A stretch of DNA of 21,780 nt, taken from assembly GCA_905373625.1 (NCBI GenBank), contig CAJPTS010000007.1:1-21780 (forward strand). Direction: 5' to 3'. How positions within the stretch are numbered: position 1 is the first letter of the stretch; each line of letters begins with the position of its first letter. Under the pieces are notes generated by a model. The model was not told the DNA's origin. It saw nothing but the letters and a program-made list of their open reading frames with translations, and did not search any database. The position numbers and the translations under genes are program-made. This DNA comes from Bacteroidia bacterium (GTDB taxonomy: Bacteria > Bacteroidota > Bacteroidia > Bacteroidales > CAJPTX01). Of this stretch, positions 1-8,000 are shown one piece after another.

Positions 1-1425
1 TTTATAAACCATGGTTGCCTGTTCGCACAGGTAGTCGCGTTGTTCCTCTAGCGGTCGTGCTGCTAGCTCCTTGGGCGAGAGAAAATCTTGTAGCGTATAG
101 TTTAATTCGAGGTTACAAAGAGCATCTAGCGTGTGGAGTCCTTCGGGGGCAATTAGGTAATGAGCCAGTAGCACATCTGAGAGTTGAGCCCGAAGTTGTA
201 GGTCAAGCGTACTGAGATTTTTTATGACAGCTTTGAGGTCATAACCGTAGCACTTCAGATCGGTACGTTGTAAGAGGTCATGTAACAGTGGTTGCCAATC
301 TTTTTTTTCTAAGCTCCCTTCAGCCAAGGCAATATATTGCGAGATTTGTTCATTATCCCGATAATAGGAAAGCGCTATAGCCGTTACCTCGTCTGCATCG
401 TTAAGTGACACGTAGAGAGCATAATCTGTTGTATGTTTTTTTAGATCTCCTGCGAGTGCTGCGAGCGCATCTGACGTTGCTACTGTATAGAATTGATGTC
501 TAAAGGTCGCAAGTGAGGTACGTTGCTGCGAGGGTGTGCTTTTACAGAAAAAGGTTACGAGGCGTTCGCCTATGGTATGAAAATCGTATTTCTTATTAAG
601 TGCTTTTAGCTCCTCTTCGGCGGTAGTAGTAGGCATCAAATACTGGTCTAGGGCAGAGGGAATGGGGGCGTCTAAGCGGATGCGCACCAGATCCTGTGCA
701 CGTTTCAGTTGTGCCGTACACGCTTGTAAAGCCTCTGCCAGCTTCTTGGTAAGCTTAGCACTATTGCCATAAATATGCTCTATATTGCCATACTTTGAAA
801 TAAGTTCAGCCGCTCTTTTTTCACCAATTCCGTCAACGCCTGGGACATTATCTGCCGTGTCGCCCCACAATGCGAGAATATCAATGAACTGCCGTGCCGA
901 TTTGATCTTGTACTGCGTTAACAGGTCCTGCTCCGTTTTTATTTCAATGCCACTAGGCCGTTTGGGACGGAGAAGTACTATGTTGGGTTCAAGTAGCTGC
1001 TGAAAGTCCTTGTCTGGCGTGTAGATCAGTACTTTCGTTTCATCGGAAGCAAAATGGGTAGCGACAGAACCTATCACATCGTCTGCCTCAAAACCCTCTG
1101 CCCAGAGCTCTATAATATTTAGCGTCTTTAAGTATTCGCGTACCACTTCCAGACAGAATTTTATCTCTTGTGGCGTAGCCTCGCGGTTTGCTTTATACTC
1201 AGGATACATCTCGTGCCGGAAGGTCTTCCCGCCGAGATCAAATGCTACGCCGAGGTGCGTAGGTTTGAACTGCTCCACGCAGTCCAGCATAGTCCGTATA
1301 AATCCGTAGGCTGCCGATATGTTAATACCACTACGCGTTGTGAGCGGACTCTGAATAAATGCATAGTGAGAGCGGTAGAGTAAGGCGTAACCATCTATGA
1401 GTAGAAGCCGATTCTTGTATTCCAT
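1..1425 (-). CDS. polA: DNA polymerase I, N-terminal part (cut by the window edge)
   Basis: The frame is open from ATG at 1425 to base 1, giving 475 codons without a stop; the polymerase domain lies outside. The 5' nuclease (FEN-like) domain fills about residues 1-290 and looks active: LLLIDGYALLYRS (7-19), TFRHEMYPEYKANRE (68-82), GFEADDVIG (111-119), TPDKDFQQL (136-144), and GDTADNVPGVDGIGEK (188-203), which is the metal-site and helix-hairpin-helix region. Residues about 305-475 match the 3'-5' exonuclease fold (for example SDVLLAHYLIAPEG at 416-429). However, by-eye alignment to E. coli finds no DxE at motif I (YALYVSLND instead), Val400 in place of the motif II Asp, and YLCEQ in place of YxxxD at motif III. 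Proofreading is therefore probably lost. The enzyme acts in Okazaki fragment maturation and repair. The gene diverges from the sigma-54 regulator gene, with a TAnnTTTG element 37 bases upstream of the start. Identity is very secure. Confidence 0.95.
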   Translation of the reverse strand, partial: MEYKNRLLLIDGYALLYRSHYAFIQSPLTTRSGINISAAYGFIRTMLDCVEQFKPTHLGVAFDLGGKTFRHEMYPEYKANREATPQEIKFCLEVVREYLKTLNIIELWAEGFEADDVIGSVATHFASDETKVLIYTPDKDFQQLLEPNIVLLRPKRPSGIEIKTEQDLLTQYKIKSARQFIDILALWGDTADNVPGVDGIGEKRAAELISKYGNIEHIYGNSAKLTKKLAEALQACTAQLKRAQDLVRIRLDAPIPSALDQYLMPTTTAEEELKALNKKYDFHTIGERLVTFFCKSTPSQQRTSLATFRHQFYTVATSDALAALAGDLKKHTTDYALYVSLNDADEVTAIALSYYRDNEQISQYIALAEGSLEKKDWQPLLHDLLQRTDLKCYGYDLKAVIKNLSTLDLQLRAQLSDVLLAHYLIAPEGLHTLDALCNLELNYTLQDFLSPKELAARPLEEQRDYLCEQATMVYK

Positions 1426-1461
1426 AATACGTAAGTACTTGCACAGGTGTCAATAGCTGCC

Positions 1462-1469
1462 CAAAAATA
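1462..1469 (-). promoter_or_regulatory. -7 promoter element for polA
   Basis: Read on the minus strand this is TATTTTTG, a perfect match to the Bacteroidetes -7 consensus TAnnTTTG. It would start transcription about 30 bases before the polA ATG. I see no clear -33 TTTG partner. Confidence 0.5.
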
Positions 1470-1535
1470 CGATAATAAGGCTAATTTGCCCATGATAGAC
1501 GGCCAAAATCTAACATCAAAAGTTTCCCTTTTAAC

Positions 1536-1543
1536 TATCTTTG
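1536..1543 (+). promoter_or_regulatory. -7 promoter element for the sigma-54 regulator/lptE/secG operon
   Basis: TATCTTTG matches the Bacteroidetes -7 consensus TAnnTTTG and lies 25 bases before the ATG at 1569, implying a leader of roughly 20 bases. No obvious -33 TTTG is present at the usual spacing. The element suggests that the housekeeping sigma factor transcribes this operon; I saw no sigma-54 (GG-N10-GC) site in the gap. Confidence 0.5.
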
Positions 1544-1568
1544 TGCAATAGGGGTGTGACAAAAAATT

Positions 1569-2819
1569 ATGCGTGTAGACATAGACGCCATTAAGCGTCG
1601 TTTCAAAATAATAGGTAGTAATGCTGCGTTGTTACGTGCCGTGGAAGTGGCGTATCAGGTGGCAAGTACTGATTTGTCTGTCTTAGTAACGGGTGAGAGC
1701 GGATCGGGTAAGGAGTTCTTCCCTCAGATAGTGCATCAGTACGGACGCCGTAAGCATGGGCATTATGTTGCTGTAAACTGCGCAGCAATTCCCGAAGGTA
1801 CATTAGATTCCGAACTTTTTGGTCATATAAAAGGCTCGTTTACAGGAGCATTGGAGAACCGCGAGGGCTATTTTGAGGTGGCAAATAAGGGCACAATCTT
1901 TTTGGACGAGATCGGTGAACTACCTCTTACCACGCAGGCTCGTCTTCTCCGCATTTTGGAAACAGGAGAGTTCTACCGTGTCGGCTCTTCGACACCCATA
2001 CAGACAGATATACGGATCGTGGCCGCTACAAATGTAAATCTCGAGACGGCTATACACGAAGGGAAGTTCCGCGAAGATCTCTACTATCGCCTCTCTACAG
2101 TGCCTATCCGTATCCCCCCCTTACGAGAGCGAGGAGACGACGTCCTTTTGCTATTCCGTTGGTTTACGGGCGAGTGTGCCGAAAAATATAATATGCCTCC
2201 CATCCATTTGCAGGATGCCAATGCCGAGGCTGTATTGCTTGCCTACGGGTGGCCTGGCAATGTGCGTGAATTAAAGAATATGGCGGAACGCATCTCTGTA
2301 ATTGAAACCGAACGTGAGATCTCGGCAGAGATCCTACGTCGTTATATTCCACAAAACAACACACGGCATCTCCCAGCGCTTTATCGTAACGAAGACGCAC
2401 GGATGCCAGAACACGAAAGAGAGCTCCTGTATGGGCTTGTGCGAGATTTACGTTCCGATGTTGATGACCTACGTCAAGTGGTCTTTAACCTCATGCAACA
2501 ACAAGAACACGCCTCGGCACACCCCATTACCTCAGAGTCAACGAGTGTGCTCCGTTCGTTAGCCGAGCACAATTTACAGCGCGATGAGAGAGCACTTGTA
2601 AAGCCCCCCATTTTTACCACAGTGCAAGAGGCTATTCCCGTACAGGAGGTGCATAATGAAGAGGTAGAAGAAATTCCACGCTCTATAGCAGACATGGAGG
2701 AAGATATGATACGGCGCGCATTGCAGAAACACAACGGTCACCGTAAGCAAGCTGCCGAAGAATTGGGAATCTCATTACGTACTCTTTACAGAAAACTACA
2801 AGAATACGACATACAATAG
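1569..2819 (+). CDS. Sigma-54-dependent Fis-family transcriptional activator without receiver domain
   Basis: This 416-residue protein begins directly with the AAA+ domain that remodels sigma-54 RNA polymerase. Visible motifs are Walker A GESGSGKE (42-49), the sigma-54 contact loop as GSFTGA (89-94, where GAFTGA is usual), Walker B TIFLDEIGELP (109-119), sensor I RIVAATN (149-155), arginine-finger region FREDLYYRL (167-175) and sensor II GNVREL (230-235). Residues about 262-370 form a low-complexity linker with a likely coiled coil around 280-310. The C-terminus (about 375-416) is a Fis-type helix-turn-helix with HRKQAAEELGISLRTLYRKL. There is no N-terminal receiver, PAS or GAF domain, so the input signal is unknown. 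It is the first gene of an operon; the stop is 9 bases before lptE. This order (regulator, LptE, TPR-like, SecG) is familiar from Bacteroidetes genomes. Its targets cannot be read from here. Confidence 0.93.
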   Translation: MRVDIDAIKRRFKIIGSNAALLRAVEVAYQVASTDLSVLVTGESGSGKEFFPQIVHQYGRRKHGHYVAVNCAAIPEGTLDSELFGHIKGSFTGALENREGYFEVANKGTIFLDEIGELPLTTQARLLRILETGEFYRVGSSTPIQTDIRIVAATNVNLETAIHEGKFREDLYYRLSTVPIRIPPLRERGDDVLLLFRWFTGECAEKYNMPPIHLQDANAEAVLLAYGWPGNVRELKNMAERISVIETEREISAEILRRYIPQNNTRHLPALYRNEDARMPEHERELLYGLVRDLRSDVDDLRQVVFNLMQQQEHASAHPITSESTSVLRSLAEHNLQRDERALVKPPIFTTVQEAIPVQEVHNEEVEEIPRSIADMEEDMIRRALQKHNGHRKQAAEELGISLRTLYRKLQEYDIQ

Positions 2820-2828
2820 CGCCACCAG

Positions 2829-3341
2829 ATGCAAATAAAGAGGTTCTACGGAGTACTTTGCCTAGCAATAGGATTATGTCTCGTTTCGTGCAAAGTACAA
2901 TATTCGTTTACAGGGGCAAGCATCTCGCCCGAAGTAAAGACCGTTAGTATCTCACAATTTGTAAACGTCGCTCCATTGGTAAACCCGACGCTGGCTTCTA
3001 ATTTCACTGAGGCGCTGAAGGAGCGCTTTGTTACGCAGACGAGTCTCGCATTGCAGGATTTTGCAGGCGATTTAGCCTTTTCGGGCGAGATTGTAGGGTA
3101 CGACGTCGCCCCCGTCGCCATTCAGGGTAATGAAACTGCCGCGTTAAATAGGCTAACCATTACAGTGAAAGTCAAGTTTGTAAACGTAAAGGATGAGAAA
3201 GCTAATTTCGAGCGGAGTTTCTCGTTTTATACCGATTATCCAGCATCACAATCCTTTGCCGATAACGAGCAATCTCTTGTTGCTACCATACAAGAAAAAT
3301 TGGTGGACGATATATTCAATGCGGCTGTTGCCAATTGGTAG
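2829..3341 (+). CDS. lptE: LptE-family outer membrane lipoprotein (LPS transport)
   Basis: This 170-residue protein has a lipoprotein signal peptide: a positively charged start (MQIKRF), a hydrophobic core, and a lipobox LVSC with the acylated cysteine at residue 21. After it comes YSFTGASISPEVKTVSISQF, the usual start of Bacteroidetes LptE proteins, where the region predicted to form the first strands follows the cysteine. LptE plugs the LptD barrel and helps insert LPS into the outer leaflet. Length (about 170) fits the Bacteroidetes family. It sits 9 bases after the sigma-54 activator and 3 bases before the next gene, so it is almost certainly co-transcribed. Sequence conservation in this family is low, so the assignment rests on the lipobox, the N-terminal motif and the synteny with secG. 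Confidence 0.85.
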   Translation: MQIKRFYGVLCLAIGLCLVSCKVQYSFTGASISPEVKTVSISQFVNVAPLVNPTLASNFTEALKERFVTQTSLALQDFAGDLAFSGEIVGYDVAPVAIQGNETAALNRLTITVKVKFVNVKDEKANFERSFSFYTDYPASQSFADNEQSLVATIQEKLVDDIFNAAVANW

Positions 3342-3344
3342 TTA

Positions 3345-4208
3345 ATGGCGATGGACGATACGACTTTCTTTTATTCGCTACTTCGCACGCCACATCTTCT
3401 TACTAAAGAGGAGGTTAAGCAACTTACCGCGCTAGAGTCCCAATATCCTTTTTTTCAAGGGATTCAACTACTTATTGCCGCCAATGCCGAGGCCTTAAGT
3501 AAGAATGCCGAAGAGGTAGTATTGCGACGTAGTCGTGCCGCTATAGCACTGCCAGACGAGTTTGCGCTATTCCGTTATCTCGATGCCATGCGCCTGAACT
3601 TGCTACGCGAGCATAAAGAGCAGCAAGAGCAAACGGCGCTCACAACGCCACTCCCCACGGTTAGCAGTATTATTGCAAACACAGAAGAGAAAAACGAACT
3701 GGATGGTGTATTAGAGCACTCATTACAGAGTGTTGTACCCTTCCCCTCCCCCACTATTTCTACATTGGAGACTACGGGGCATCTGGATGCTGAAGAAATC
3801 TTTATTTATGCCTCCACGCACCTAAATCCGCGTTATACGGCTCCAGCCGCATCAGACACATTTGAGTCGCAGGACGCATGGCATCCTGTTACGCCCGACG
3901 AGCAAATGGCGCTAATCAATAACTTCTTGCAGAATCTTGATACCGAGGACGGGATTAAAGCTACCGTGCAGCGCGAGGCTGCCGAAGAGGAACGCATGGG
4001 AATCGAACCCGAGGATCTCAGTGCCGCATCGCGTAGTGTGAATAATTCCACCATGGAGCGCGTCGCGAAACTACACGAGAGCTTAGCTGAATACAAGAGC
4101 GCCATCACGGTCTATGAAAAGCTTGTACAAACGTTTCCAGAAAAAAGTACTTACTTTGTGAAAGAAATTGAGCGGCTGAGAGCGTTGCTCAAACAGTCTA
4201 ATGATTGA
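3345..4208 (+). CDS. Conserved Bacteroidetes protein with C-terminal TPR-like helices
   Basis: I do not recognise a named function for this 287-residue protein. It has no signal peptide and no membrane segment and looks cytoplasmic. The N-terminal part has LLTKEEVKQLTALESQYPFF (about 18-37), an opening I associate with Bacteroidetes proteins encoded between lptE and secG. The middle (about 85-215) is acidic and of low complexity. The last 60 residues (LHESLAEYKSAITVYEKL, then TFPEKSTYFVKEIERLRALL) look like one tetratricopeptide-type helical hairpin, often a protein-interaction surface. The ATG at 3345 begins 3 bases after the lptE stop; a second in-frame ATG at 3351 is equally plausible. Operon position suggests a role linked to the cell envelope or secretion, but this is guilt by association only. 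Confidence 0.8.
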   Translation: MAMDDTTFFYSLLRTPHLLTKEEVKQLTALESQYPFFQGIQLLIAANAEALSKNAEEVVLRRSRAAIALPDEFALFRYLDAMRLNLLREHKEQQEQTALTTPLPTVSSIIANTEEKNELDGVLEHSLQSVVPFPSPTISTLETTGHLDAEEIFIYASTHLNPRYTAPAASDTFESQDAWHPVTPDEQMALINNFLQNLDTEDGIKATVQREAAEEERMGIEPEDLSAASRSVNNSTMERVAKLHESLAEYKSAITVYEKLVQTFPEKSTYFVKEIERLRALLKQSND

Positions 4209-4221
4209 GTGGTAGAATACG

Positions 4222-4623
4222 ATGTATAGTCTATTTTCAGTGTTGATTCTAATTGTTTGCTTCTTGTTAGTATTGATTGTTCTCGTGCAGAATTCAAAAG
4301 GCGGCGGGTTGGCGTCTAATTTCTCTGGCGCAGGACAAGTGATGGGAGTACGTAAGACGGCAGACTTTTTAGAGAAATCTACTTGGACTCTTGCTGTTGC
4401 TCTCGTACTTTTTTGTGTAGTTGCCGTTGCAGCCATTCCGCATGTACAAGACAATACGCAGCAATCGCGTATTCAAGAGCAGGTACAGCGCACCACTTCT
4501 GGCGTAGTACCTACCCCTGTACCAGACGTTCCAGAAGGAACAGAGGTGACTACACCCACTGAGACTCCAGCAGAAACTCCTGCTACAGAAGCTCAGGCTA
4601 GTGAAACTCCAGCGCAAGAATAG
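4222..4623 (+). CDS. secG: Preprotein translocase subunit SecG
   Basis: SecG is the small non-essential subunit of the SecYEG inner-membrane channel. The first 75 residues match the family: a first membrane helix (about 2-22), the conserved cytoplasmic loop VQNSKGGGLASNFSG (22-36), and a second helix (about 54-74). Residues about 78-133 form an extension rich in Pro, Thr and Glu with PAETPATEAQASETPAQ-like repeats. E. coli SecG (110 residues) has a shorter tail; Bacteroidetes SecG proteins commonly carry such a disordered tail. It lies 13 bases after the TPR-like gene and is the last gene of the operon, followed within 30 bases by a terminator hairpin. Confidence 0.93.
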   Translation: MYSLFSVLILIVCFLLVLIVLVQNSKGGGLASNFSGAGQVMGVRKTADFLEKSTWTLAVALVLFCVVAVAAIPHVQDNTQQSRIQEQVQRTTSGVVPTPVPDVPEGTEVTTPTETPAETPATEAQASETPAQE

Positions 4624-4650
4624 TATTCGGTTTATAATCATATCATGAAG

Positions 4651-4683
4651 AAGCGATGTGGCTTAGCTGCATCGCTTTTTTTT
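4651..4683 (+). terminator. Rho-independent terminator after secG
   Basis: AAGCGATG (4651-4658) pairs perfectly with CATCGCTT (4670-4677) around an 11-base loop, and the right arm runs into a tract of T. It begins 28 bases after the secG stop and closes the regulator/lptE/secG operon. Confidence 0.85.
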
Positions 4684-4738
4684 GATACTGTGTTATAACG
4701 CGCAAACTACAGTGTTTGCAGAGTTACTTGAGAAAATC

Positions 4739-4768
4739 GGGAGCGGTCACGTACGTCAGTACGCTCCC
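4739..4768. repeat. Inverted repeat GGGAGCG/CGCTCCC around an ACGTACGT palindrome
   Basis: GGGAGCG (4739-4745) and CGCTCCC (4762-4768) are exact complements with 16 bases between them; the loop contains the perfect 8-bp palindrome ACGTACGT (4750-4757). No T tract follows, so it is not a typical terminator. It could be a second hairpin behind the secG terminator or a protein-binding site. Confidence 0.6.
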
Positions 4769-4860
4769 ATTACCCTCATTCGCAGCACCTTACATTTTAT
4801 GCATACTGAACACACTTGATGCGGGGGGCTGGATTTCTATTTTGACATACCCGCTTGTAC

Positions 4861-4931
4861 GGCAGTATGATGCCTAATTTTCAATTTTGTAAAGTTTGAC
4901 ATTCAAGACTTTACAAAATAATTGTACTGCC
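4861..4931. repeat. 71-bp imperfect palindrome (long hairpin)
   Basis: The outer arms GGCAGTA (4861-4867) and TACTGCC (4925-4931) are exact complements. The inner arms ATTTTGTAAAGT (4884-4895) and ACTTTACAAAAT (4908-4919) match over all 12 bases. Inside these, TTGA (4896-4899) pairs with TCAA (4903-4906) around a 3-base loop, leaving one bulged G at 4907. The segments between outer and inner arms are unequal (16 against 5 bases). As RNA this would be a long, AT-rich hairpin in the leader of the giant gene if transcription starts upstream; as DNA it resembles a small palindromic or MITE-like element. Confidence 0.65.
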
Positions 4932-4960
4932 TTTTTAGCTGATTCCTAATCTCTTAGATT

Positions 4961-4970
4961 CTTGCGCAAG
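4961..4970. promoter_or_regulatory. Perfect 10-bp palindrome, possible operator
   Basis: CTTGCGCAAG is its own reverse complement and lies 109 bases before the start codon at 5079. Its size and symmetry suit a dimeric DNA-binding protein, but no partner can be named. Confidence 0.3.
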
Positions 4971-4980
4971 TAGAAGTTAC

Positions 4981-5042
4981 TTTTTTTTTGAGAGCTCTTC
5001 TTTTTTCAATTTTTGCAAAATCTTTGTTTTAATGTTTTTTTT
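4981..5042. repeat. Two poly-T tracts each followed by GAGA
   Basis: T9 at 4981-4989 followed by GAGAG, and T8 at 5035-5042 followed by GAGAA, form a loose direct repeat just upstream of the giant gene. Such homopolymers can change length by slippage. Confidence 0.45.
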
Positions 5043-5078
5043 GAGAACTTTACATACTGAAAATTATGTTTTGCGGAA

Positions 5079-8000
5079 ATGTTTAGAGTTTTCAAATGGA
5101 GTGTGTTATTGCCTTTGTTGCTCCTGTTGGGGAGTATTGCAAGAGGCGAGGAGTATGGTTTGACCATAGCAGGAGTTACAGTTACAAGCGAGAATTGCGC
5201 TGATCTAAGTGGTATTGGTGGGGTGACTATTGAGGGAGATGGTAAGTTAAGCTACGACCATACCCAAACGACCCTTACCATGAAGAATGTGAAGATTGAG
5301 CGCGAGGGCGAGACCCTGATTAAGAACGCATCAGTTGCGGGGCTAAAGATAGTTGTCGATGGTGCGTGCTCGTTGATTGGCAAGGAGAGTGCCGCCATGG
5401 TGCTGAAAGCGAATACGAGTATTGAGGGCACGGGATCGCTAAGCATAAGTGCGCCAGAGGCTTATGCCATTTATTTAGACAATGCGCTCCTGACGCTTAA
5501 AGATCTGGAGCTCACAGTAGCGGGCGATTATGGGCTTGCTGGCGACGAAACAATTGGCAGCGAAGGACTTGCCCTAGAGAATGCTCAGCTTTCGGCTACA
5601 GGGAAGTATGGTTCGGTGTTCGGGTTGAGTACTCTAACCCTTACGAAGAGTTTCCTTTCCAGTCCTGCGAAAGCAAAGTGGGATGCCGATAAGCATGCTA
5701 TTGTAAACGAAAGTGGCGAGAAACTAACTACGGAAGTTGTCTTTTCGCGTATTGTACCCTATCCGTTGCAGATTGCAGGGCAGGATGTAACGAATGCGAA
5801 CTGCACGAATCTCTTAGGGCTTTCGAATGTATCGGGCGCTTCGCTTAGTTACGACCCTGCGAACAAGATCCTGAGAATGAAGGATCTAAGCATTGTGGCT
5901 GGGAGTGAGAATGGAATTAAGAACACAGGCATCGATGGATTAAAAGTGGAACTCATTGGTACAAACAACATTAAGACCCAAAGCGAGGCTGCCATCTTTT
6001 TAGGTAACAACACCAGTATTGTGGGAGAGGGGGCTCTGGTTCTGAGCACAGAATCGTACGCTGCTATTTACATTTCGGCTTCTACCACATTGACAATTGA
6101 TAAAGCCTCGGTACATGCAGAAGGTACATGGGGAGTGCGCGGAGCAAGTGGAGAGAACGAAGAGAAGCTAATCATAAAAGATTCGGAGTGCTCTTTTAAG
6201 GGCTCAGAGGCATCTGTAGCAATGCTAGAGGAGTTTTCGATAGAAAATTGTGTTTTCGCTTATCCGCGCGTAGGACATTGGGATGCAGAGAAGCACGCAA
6301 TAGTTAATAAAGATGGGCTACCAGTTACTGAGACGGTGCGAGTAGAAAAGTACAAAAAATACGGATTCACAATAGCTGGTACGGAAGTTACAAATACTAA
6401 CTGTGAGGCTCTAGGTTCATTTTCATGTGTTACCTTAGGTGATGGAGGAGAGTTGAGCTATGATCCTGCGAAAAAAATATTAACTGCGAAAAATGTAACA
6501 ATAAGTTCTACAGGAACGCCTGCTATTAATTTTTACGAGCTACATCCCACGCTCGTTATTGAAGGAGAATGCAGACTTAATACGACAAATGCTGTTGCAT
6601 TGTATGAGGCAACGAATATAGTGGGAAACGGCACATTGTATTCATTTGCTAAAAATAGAGATGCAATCTATAATCATAATGAATATCTAAATGTTTCTGG
6701 TGTTCAGATTGTAGCAAAGGCGACAAGTACTACGAGTCCTGATCATTATACTTATGGTATAGAAATGCAAACAGGTCTTGTGTTAGAAAACGGTGCTACT
6801 GTTCGTGCAAAAGGATCATATTACCCTGTGCATATGTATGGTCAAAAAAAATTCAGAATAGTTTATCCCTTTAATTGCCATTTTTACTATGGAAGTATAA
6901 GGGATAATCATGATGACCTTGTAAAAAATACAGAGGTTTGGTTGGGTTATGAATATAATATTCGTGTAGCAGGCATCCCAGTGTGGGACGGAAACTACAA
7001 GGATCTCAGCAAGATAGAAGGCGTGACCCTTGGAGGGGCTGAAGGGTGTTTTAACTTCGATCCCCAGAGTAATACGTTACGTATGAAAGATGTAACGGTT
7101 GCAGGATCAGGGGTTTCCTTATATGTAGATCGTAGTAATCTGAAAGTCGATGTGGAAGGAGATAATACCATTGGGATTTTGCAAAACGGTCAAAATATAG
7201 AGTTATCTGGTGCGGGAAAATTAAATATTGTTGGAGAATGGGTGTTGAAATCATCTGCAAAGGTCAATAGTATTGCACTCAATGTCGGAGGAATAAACGG
7301 TGACTATAAGCAGCTATCTCTTGAAGATGTCTCGCTAACTAGCAATAATCCGCAAGGAGCTATACGGGGTATTTATCAATTAAACTTACGCTATTGTTAT
7401 ATAACAGAACCCGTGGGCGGGTATTTTAGCTCAAGCAAGAATGCTGTTGTGGAGGCTAATGGCACGATTGCAAAACAGGTAAAGATTACCGCTAGTTACG
7501 GAATTTACGTTGCTGGTGTGGAAGTGACAAAAGAGAATGCGGGCGACCTCACAGTGCTTGCCGAGGTGAGTGCAGCAGATGGATATTGCAAGTTCGATAA
7601 TGTAACAAATACCCTAAAGCTGAAAAATGTTACTATTACAGCAGGCGATGCGCCTGCTATCCAGAATGGGACAGACGCTGGATTGAAGATAGAGGTAGAG
7701 GGAGCGAACACCCTCTCTACCGAGAATGCAGATGTGCTCCACGCGCTTAAGAATACGACGCTCTTAGGCACAGGTAGTATAACGCTACGTACCGAGGCTG
7801 CCGATAAGGAGGGGATTCTTTTTGTGAATGTGTTCGAAATCTTGGGCTGTAATTGCTTGATTACTTCTGGTGGTTATGGTATCCGCGGCAAGACCCTCAC
7901 TGTAGATGGCGCTACGCTAAATGTAACGGGCAAGCAAAGCTATGTTTGTAATCTGGAAAACTTGGTAATGCGCTGTGTGCAGATTGTTGAGCCTGCTGGG

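Larger units (their letters stand above)
4684..5078. other. 395-bp non-coding gap rich in inverted repeats and poly-T, upstream of the first giant gene
   Basis: I see no coding region here. The stretch is AT-rich in its second half. From left to right it holds a 6-bp inverted repeat (GCAAAC 4702-4707 / GTTTGC 4714-4719), a 7-bp inverted repeat enclosing ACGTACGT (4739-4768), a large imperfect hairpin (4861-4931), the palindromes CTTGCGCAAG (4961-4970) and AGAGCTCT (4991-4998), and T tracts of 9 and 8 bases. No perfect TAnnTTTG lies before the ATG at 5079; the nearest is TATGTTTTG (5065-5073), one base too long and only 5 bases from the ATG. The promoter of the 5079 gene is therefore unresolved. 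Confidence 0.7.

Noticed and set aside
15..1383. Small plus-strand frames (66-72 codons) across the left end
   Set aside because: They lie opposite the polA coding frame, which is open and full of family motifs; their products show no recognisable features.
5065..5078. TATGTTTTG as the promoter of the first giant gene
   Set aside because: It has one base too many for TAnnTTTG and stands 5 bases from the ATG, leaving almost no leader.
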